A DNA stretch of 64,000 nucleotides. Source: Callorhinus ursinus (taxonomy: Eukaryota > Chordata > Mammalia > Carnivora > Otariidae). The notes beneath the pieces were generated by a model. The model made no database searches, was not told the origin of the DNA, and saw only the letters and a list, made by a program, of their open reading frames with translations. The position numbers and the translations under genes were made by a program. The number at the start of each line of letters is the position of its first letter. Positions within the stretch are counted from its first letter, which is position 1. This document shows positions 58,131-64,000 of this stretch, piece by piece. The DNA lies in contig NW_020313285.1 of the NCBI RefSeq assembly GCF_003265705.1, positions 15,318,050 through 15,382,049 on the forward strand, written 5' to 3'.

Positions 58131-60118
58131 TCATTTCTATATCTGCAGTGGTTTACCAAGGCCACAACAACCCTGTGCTTGGACTCATTAGTGTCCAAAA
58201 TGTTTAGTTGGAGTTAGTTGAGGTTTGGCTATGCCTTTGTATTTCCACCTGAAGTTTCCTAGCACCTTTACTGCTAGGCCTGAATGAAGGGTCCCTCTCC
58301 TTGGCTGGAGAGCACAGTCACTGCTGGGGTGAAGGTGGGGTGCAAGGTTTCAGGCTCCCACAGGGACTCACATCGATGCCCTCCCTGGCTCAGCCACTCA
58401 GCTCAACACAAAATAGCCCCTCACGTCCAAGTCAAAAAATTTTTTTCTAATAAAGTTTTTTTAAATATTTCTTTTAGCCATTTCTAGACCATATTGCCCC
58501 TCCTAAATAAATACAGTACACTTAAGGATATAACTTAGGTGCTTTAGGTACCATTTGATTTCCTGAAGTGTTAATTAGCTATTTATCATGATGATTATGT
58601 GCACCGCCTCCTGAACATTATAAGGATCCTGCTTGGCCACACAGAGAATAATCTGATAGGATTGTGAGTCCGTCGGTGAGATCAGACTAGTTGTTATGTA
58701 AAAGGAAAGATTGCTTTCTTTGCTAAAAACAATATTTTTAAGCTAATGGAATCCCTTGGATTTTTTAATCTGTTCACATGAAATATCTCCATTTTACAAA
58801 TTTGGAAATTTGATACACATGTATGTACATACAGAATTTCTCCCTCCGTGCATATTTAATGATCATCTGGAACTACTGAAAAGTTTATTTTACAAATCAA
58901 CTGTGAATCAAATGCTAGGATGTGAGAACTTTTTAATTTGCCTATGTGGCTTCTATTTGTTTTTAATGTTTAAAAGTATACTTTTTAAAAACATTTAACT
59001 CAACTGTTGAAATGATTTTGTATGTTTTTCCTTGTAAACTAAAAGATTTTGGCTTATATAGATGTCATCTTTGCTAGTTTCCTTTTCTGTTCTTATTGGA
59101 ACATATGCCTCACAGGCAGAGTTAGAGTCTCCTCAAAGAAGATGCGTAAGTGTCTGTGGGATGCATCAAAAAGTGTGGCAAAATTAGTATTAATGGACAT
59201 CTTTGGTGACAGTTCAAGGAAACAAAGTAAGTAGAATATTGTCATTTGGGGTGTTACAGTAATAATAAATACTAATGATATTTACTTTCAGGATTCTGTG
59301 ATATCAAATTAAATGTCATAAGTAAGACAGCAGAGAGATAGCAAAAAATGAAGTCTCTACTTTTTCACTGGTAATTAGAGAAAATCAAATTCAGTGAGGT
59401 TTCAGATGGGGTATTATAAGTCCAGAGGTACTTCGGGCAAAGTTAAAGGAACAGGCTCATCAGTCCTTCTCCTAGACTGCACACTAACAACTTGCATCCA
59501 CTAATGTTTAATGTTTCTTTACTACTAGACTAAAGCGTAAAGGAAACAGGAGGTTATTTACAGTCCCTGTTCAGGACTCTTTGATGCCTAGAAATAGACT
59601 CTAAGCTCAAATGCCAGATCCCTGACTAGGACCCTGGGTAACGTCACACACGTGAGAAGTTCTGCATGGGTATGTGTTCCAGCATCACTACAGAAACGTG
59701 TCATCAAGTAAATCATGACATGTGACATATGTGAAGATAGCCGCAGTCTGATGTGCTCAAGGATAAACAGGAGCATAGTGAGCGGCTGAGGGGCCCTTAG
59801 AGGTGGGAGTGAGTGTGAATCATCTATGAGTGTCTTATAAGAGGCACCATACGTCGTAGGAGACTCTAATTTTGAGACCTGGAATTTGACCGCTGCAGAT
59901 GTTGGCATCTTTTAAAATTCACAGCGCTCCACTGCTGGCTCTCACAGGTCGGGATTGATTTTAGTCCTCCGTTTTCAATCCTGAGACTCACGCTCAGGCA
60001 CACAGGATTCAAACCCAGTCTTCCACTGGGTCCTAGGTCCCTTCTTTTTTCCACTTCTGGGAAGTGGAGGGGAAAACCTGAGAAATGCTCGAGTACTGCC
60101 AGGAGGGTAGCAGCAAAT
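58131..60118. other. Single-copy DNA, no gene found; holds the source of a copied 53-mer
   Basis: 2 kb without a supported exon. The segment 59532-59584 recurs exactly at 62560-62612. Minus frames at 59588-59908 and 59866-60150 have no motif. Confidence 0.45.
59532..59584 (+). repeat. 53-bp sequence duplicated at 62560 (likely source)
   Basis: It begins AAAGCGTAAAGGAAACAGG and ends CAGGACTCTTTGA. It matches 62560-62612 at every base, and here it sits in unrepeated flanks. Confidence 0.97.
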
Positions 60119-60338
60119 TTGGAAGAATAACAATTCTTTTTTTCCCTCAAATTTTTATTGCATTTCTAGTTAGTTAGCATACAGTGCAATGTTGGTTTCA
60201 GGAGTAGAATTCAATGATTCATCACTTACAGACAACACCCAGTGCTCAACACAAGTGCTCTCCTTAACACCCATCCCCCACGCACCTCCCTCCATCAACC
60301 CTCAATTTGTTCTCTATCTTTAAGAGTCTTATGGTTTG

Positions 60339-60568
60339 GGGAGCCTGGGTGGCTCAGTTGGTTAAGCGACTGCCTTCGGCTCAGGTCATGATCCTGGAGT
60401 CCCTGGATCGAGTCCCTGGATCGAGTCCCACATCGAGTCCCGCATCGAGTCCCGCATCGGGCTCCCTGCTCAGCGGGGAGTCTGCTTCTCCCTGACCCTC
60501 TTCCCTCTCGTGCTCTCTATCTCGCATTCTCTCTCTCTCAAATAAATAAATAAAATCTTAAAAAAAAA
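60339..60568 (+). mobile_element. Can-SINE with expanded B-box region
   Basis: Full copy in the L1 with exact AAGAGTCTTATGGTTTG duplications at 60322-60338 and 60569-60585. The B-box region, usually two related 12-13-bp units, here has five (60398-60459). Confidence 0.96.
60398..60459 (+). repeat. Five-unit 12-13-bp tandem array within a SINE
   Basis: Units AGTCCCTGGATCG (twice), AGTCCCACATCG, and AGTCCCGCATCG (twice). The copy at 31069 has only one of each type. Confidence 0.95.
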
Positions 60569-60884
60569 AAGAGTCTTATGGTTTGTTTCCCTCTCTTTCT
60601 TATTTCCCCCTCCCACATGTTCATCTGTTTTGTTTCTTAAATTCCACATATAAGTAAAATCATGTGGTATTTGTCTTTCTCTAACTTATTTCACTTAGCA
60701 TAATACACTCTAGCTCCATCCATCTTGCTGCGAATGGGAAGATTTCATTCTTTTTGATGGCTGAGGAATATCCCACTGTGTATATACACCACATCTTCTT
60801 TATCCATTCATCTGTTAATGGACATTTGAGCTCTTTCCATAGTTTGGCTATTGTTGATAATGCTGCTAGAAAAAATAATAATTC

Positions 60885-61081
60885 CCTTTTTAAGATTTAT
60901 TTATTTATTTGAGAGAGAGAGAGCACAGGGAGGAGCAGCAGAGAGAGAGGGAGATAGGATCTTAAACAGGCTCCATCCTGAGCACAGAGCTCGCCACGGG
61001 GCTCAATCTCACACCCTGAGATCACAACCTGAGCCAAAACCAAGAGTCAGATGCTTAACCGACTACACCACCCAAGCACCC
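60885..61081 (-). mobile_element. Can-SINE, older form, at an L1 junction
   Basis: TTTTTAAGATTTATTTATTT leads into GAGAGAGAGCACAGGGAGGA and a head ending CACCCAAGCACCC. AATAATAATTC at 60874-60884 and 61088-61098 fits its target duplication within the L1 flank. Confidence 0.9.
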
Positions 61082-61100
61082 TGGAAGAATAATAATTCTT

Positions 61101-61882
61101 AAACATAATATTGCAACATACTGATCTAGCTAAATCCAGTTGTAGAGTATATCACAAAATAAATTATGACTAATATACTTAAGTGTTTCAGTAGTAATCC
61201 CACTTATGGGTGAAATGGCACGATATTATCCTTACTGCACTGGTTTGTGCCCCATTACCCCATCCCACCTCCCATCCCAACCCAGAAAATTTATCTCTAT
61301 AACCCAGCTACCCACATTATCTCCTCTGTTGTTCTTGGGATCTTGAGAGTAATTTTCTTTTTTTTTTCCCCAAGAGTACTTTTCATATGCTCAAAATCAG
61401 TGGCTTCATACATTCCTCTCAATGGCCACCTCTCTACCTGCCTAAGGACATTTTTCTCAGTGCTCCCACTCCCATGTACTGGATAATCTGCTACTCTATT
61501 GCTTTCTCTCTGTACCTGAAGTTCTCTTGCTTTTGTTTCAGAGATGGTGGAGTACCGACTCCCTAGTTAAAGTTAAGCTTGATCCCAGACTCTCAGAGTA
61601 ACAGGTCTTGGAACCCAAAACTTTAATGAAAAATCCCCTTCACTTTCTGCTTGCCATGTTCTCCGTGGGAATCGGGCCTAGTGCCCAGGACTAGGACACC
61701 CCACTGGTTTTCTCCATGGGCCTGGCTTCCCTATCTCCTACGTGGCATCCACACACTAACAGATTCTACCTAGAGACCCTCTTACCCCATGTTTATCAAC
61801 TGAAACCCAAGTTGGACCTAGGTGTGATACCCAACTGTCAGTCCAACATAATGAGGTGACGTCACTAAGTTTGTACCAAGAT
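61101..61882. other. Single-copy DNA, no gene found
   Basis: A C-rich stretch lies near 61250-61290, and a splice-acceptor-like TTGCTTTTGTTTCAG at 61528-61542 is followed by an early stop. No exon could be supported. Confidence 0.4.
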
Positions 61883-61895
61883 GCAAAAATCTGTA

Positions 61896-62096
61896 GGGGT
61901 GCCCGGGTGGTGTAGTTGGTTAAGTGTCCAACTCTTGGTTTCAGCTCAGGTCATGATCTCAGGGTCATGAGATCGAGCCCTGTGCCAGACTCTGTGCTCA
62001 GTGCAGAGTCTGCTTCAGAATCTCTCTCCCTCCGCCCCTCCCCCCAATAAATAAATAAATAAATAAATAAATAAATCTTTTTTTAAAAAAAGATTC
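61896..62096 (+). mobile_element. Can-SINE, older form with long (AAAT)n tail
   Basis: Head GGGGTGCCCGGGTGGTGTAG with an altered A box. A tail of about eight AAAT units spans 62048-62076. GCAAAAATCTGTA (61883-61895) and CAAAATCTGTA (62097-62107) flank it. Confidence 0.93.
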
Positions 62097-62107
62097 CAAA
62101 ATCTGTA

Positions 62108-62506
62108 AAGCCATGTGGACCAATAAACTGTTGATGTGGCTGGGGATTAGGCAAGTGTGGAATGAGTGGTAAAGAGGAATGATAAAATATGAGGCAGGAA
62201 AATTAATTAATTTGGGGTAATACCCTAAGACCTTTGAACACTATGCTGTGTTGGAATATTATTTGATAGATTTAATGGAAATCATTAAAAGTTTTTAATA
62301 TAAGTAAGTAACATGGTTAGTTCTGTTTTTTGAGGGATGGCCTTGGCAGCAGTGTGAGATCAATTAACCTAGGGACATTCTGTTAGACTAATGCAATAGT
62401 ACAAGTAAGAAATAATGAAAGCTTGGTAAAAGTTGTGCACTTGTATTAATAAGAATGCTAGAATATTTATTGTTTACTACCTGGTAGGTACCAAGCTACA
62501 CAAAGG
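62108..62506. other. Single-copy DNA, nothing recognised
   Basis: No supported feature before the hairpin at 62507. Confidence 0.4.
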
Positions 62507-62533
62507 GTTCAAGGTTACAGTTGAACCTTGAAC
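62507..62533. repeat. Perfect 10-bp inverted repeat (hairpin)
   Basis: GTTCAAGGTT at 62507-62516 and its exact complement AACCTTGAAC at 62524-62533 are separated by 7 bases. Confidence 0.95.
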
Positions 62534-62537
62534 TGTA

Positions 62538-62638
62538 GAGGGGAAAAATGAAGTGGTTAAAAGCGTAAAGGAAACAGGAGGTTATTTACAGTCCCTGTTC
62601 AGGACTCTTTGAGGGGAAAAAATGAAGTGGTTAAAAGC
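62538..62638 (+). repeat. 53-bp copied sequence inside a duplicated 27-bp target
   Basis: GAGGGG-A5-TGAAGTGGTTAAAAGC (62538-62564) recurs with one extra A at 62611-62638. Between them is the copied part of 59532-59584. AAAGC and GA are shared at the joints. Confidence 0.95.
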
Positions 62639-62840
62639 ATGAACTCTTCAGTCAGACTATTTGGGTTTGAATCCTGGCTGAATATTTACTATTTATGTGA
62701 CCTTCAGTGAGCTATTTAACCTCTGTTTTCCAGTTTTCTTCTCTATCAAATGAGAGGAATAATAGGACCTATCTCATAAGTTGTTGTGATAATTGAGGTA
62801 ATATATGTATTTAGAATAGTGCCTGGCACATAGCCTTATT
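62623..62840 (+). mobile_element. MIR
   Basis: AAGTGGTTAAAAGCATGAAC, GGGTTTGAATCCTGGCTGAA, GCTATTTAACCTCTGTTTTC and ATAGTGCCTGGCACATAGCC give an almost complete sense MIR. Its first bases are part of the duplicated target. Confidence 0.9.
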
Positions 62841-62930
62841 CTTATTTCTATTCTTATTTTTATTAGAATCATTATTTCCCAAGATCTGTAGCTTATAAAC
62901 AGTGGAACTGCAGTTTAAAATTTGGTTTAA

Positions 62931-63137
62931 GGGCGCCTGGGTGGCTCAGTTGGTTAAGCGACTGCCTTCGGCTCAGGTCATGATCCCGGAGTCCCGGGAT
63001 CGAGTCCCACATCAGGCTCCCTGCTCAGCGGGGAGTCTGCTTCTCCCTCTGACCCTCCCCCCTCTCATGTACTCTCTCTCTCTCATTCTCGCTCTCTCAA
63101 ATAAATAAATAAATCTTTAAAAAAAATAAAATAAAAT
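62931..63137 (+). mobile_element. Can-SINE
   Basis: Head GGCGCCTGGGTGGCTCAGTT, B box GGATCGAGTCC, GACCCTCCCCCCTCTCATGT and (AAAT)n plus (AAAAT)n tail. Flanks are AAAATTTGGTTTA (62917-62929) and AAAATTTGGTTGA (63138-63150). Confidence 0.96.
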
Positions 63138-63150
63138 AAAATTTGGTTGA

Positions 63151-64000
63151 AGTCCCTATTCTTAAATACTCTGCTATACAGAAGGACATATCAGAGTGAG
63201 AATTAGAGAAGTAACATAAACAAAATATAAAAGATAGAGAATAACTTGAGTTTTCTTATTTGGATAGCTTTCCAGGAGAGAAGGGAAAATGAAAAAACAA
63301 AGGAAGAAAAGCTTTCTTGAAGAAGGGATTGATTAACAATGTCATATGCAGTGCCATATGGCAAGCTCAATTAGTGCTAACAAGTGACTGGATTTCCAAA
63401 AGGGATAGATGGGGAGAGAAGTTGTTATCCTTGATCAAAGAATCATATTCATCTAACTCACAAGTTAAAACTTCCTGGCAGGGCATTGCTTTGGTCAGGG
63501 AAGAAGGAAATTCTTACTTAGCGAATGGAATGAAATGTGGTCCCAGTGATAATTGGGGGAGATCATTAACAGTTATCCTCTTTGCTTTTAGAGGGAAATA
63601 CCTGTCTTCAACCCTGTGAATTCCAATTTTGTGATTCTCATTTTTTTACATAGAACCCCAACATTTTAGTATGCTTGGGATCTGCGCAGGCAAATAAGTG
63701 GACCTCAGGAAAACATTGCCGGTTTTTAAAAAATAAGCTTTAGCATCAATAGCATAAGGATGCAAAACTAGAGTTTGATTTTCTCTCTTTTAAAATGAGA
63801 ACAATTTTCTTGGGTTATTGGTCTACTCCTAATAAGAGGCTGTAAAAGCTTTTTTTTCTTTTACCTTTTGACTAATTGACTTACAAGACACAACACAATC
63901 TGTGTCTTAGAATTATTTACCCTTCTTTATGTTGACATTATCATATCCTTGATTATTTAAGAGAACCAAATCTTCTTAGTTTGAATGAGTTAAAGTATTT
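63151..64000. other. Single-copy AT-rich DNA, no gene found
   Basis: The 100-codon plus frame at 63317-63619 has no recognisable motif and no gene context. Confidence 0.4.

Larger units (their letters stand above)
60119..61100 (-). mobile_element. L1 3' fragment with two nested Can-SINEs
   Basis: The insertion is flanked by TGGAAGAATAACAATTCTT (60119-60137) and TGGAAGAATAATAATTCTT (61082-61100). The L1 (about 60138-60870) runs antisense from a single-module 3' UTR into the ORF2 end (GGCTATTGTTGATAATGCTG). One SINE sits inside it at 60339-60568. A second, at 60885-61081, sits at its 5' junction and disrupted the right-hand duplication. Confidence 0.88.

Noticed and set aside
61528..61600. Splice acceptor-like TTGCTTTTGTTTCAG followed by a possible exon
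   Set aside because: All reading frames close quickly, and no donor or conserved coding text follows.

Overview
The window is nuclear DNA of a caniform carnivore, most likely an arctoid (bear, pinniped or mustelid group). I count 26 copies of the tRNA-Lys-derived Can-SINE, recognised by a head like GGGGCGCCTGGGTGGCTCAG, a CT-rich stretch and an AAATAAATAAAATCTTTAAA tail. Two long L1 elements of the carnivoran type are also present. The Can-SINEs lack the diagnostic head of the canid SINEC_Cf copies I know. The species itself cannot be read from this sequence.

No host protein-coding gene could be supported. The window reads as gene-poor, AT-rich intergenic or deep intronic DNA. Outside L1, the only open frame that looks more than random is a 128-codon minus-strand ORF near 49.5-49.85 kb. 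It has a signal-peptide-like start and a splice-acceptor-like sequence just upstream, and I do not recognise it.

Layout. 1-3.43 kb: the 3' half of a plus-strand young L1 that enters from outside the window. 3.4-30.8 kb: mostly old DNA with Can-SINEs, MIR and L2 remnants, a MER5A, a hAT-like element split by a SINE, and ancient L1 or HAL1 ORF1 pieces in both orientations. 30.8-37.9 kb: one long, badly decayed minus-strand L1 carrying five Can-SINEs and an internal 225-bp duplication. 40.79-47.90 kb: an almost complete minus-strand L1 with 17-bp target-site duplications, a CpG-rich 5' UTR starting with a YY1-type site, ORF1, ORF2 and a two-module 3' UTR, but with several frameshifts and stops. 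48.0-48.6, 56.4-57.8 and 60.1-61.1 kb: older L1 3' ends, two of them carrying nested SINEs. 48.6-64 kb otherwise: old single-copy sequence, SINEs, MIR and L2.

The most interesting observations are about mobile-element history. The two young L1 copies share a frameshift between the endonuclease and reverse transcriptase parts of ORF2, and also share a proline in the catalytic FxDD motif. Their 3' UTR is made of two diverged modules where older L1s in the same window have one. One Can-SINE appears to carry a 3' transduction. A 53-bp sequence at 59.5 kb is copied exactly at 62.56 kb inside a duplicated target, next to a perfect hairpin. One SINE has its B-box region expanded to five units. I found no CRISPR, operon or other novel multigene system and do not claim one. 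Family names are from recognition by eye, not from a database search, and boundaries without target duplications are good to roughly 10-50 bp.
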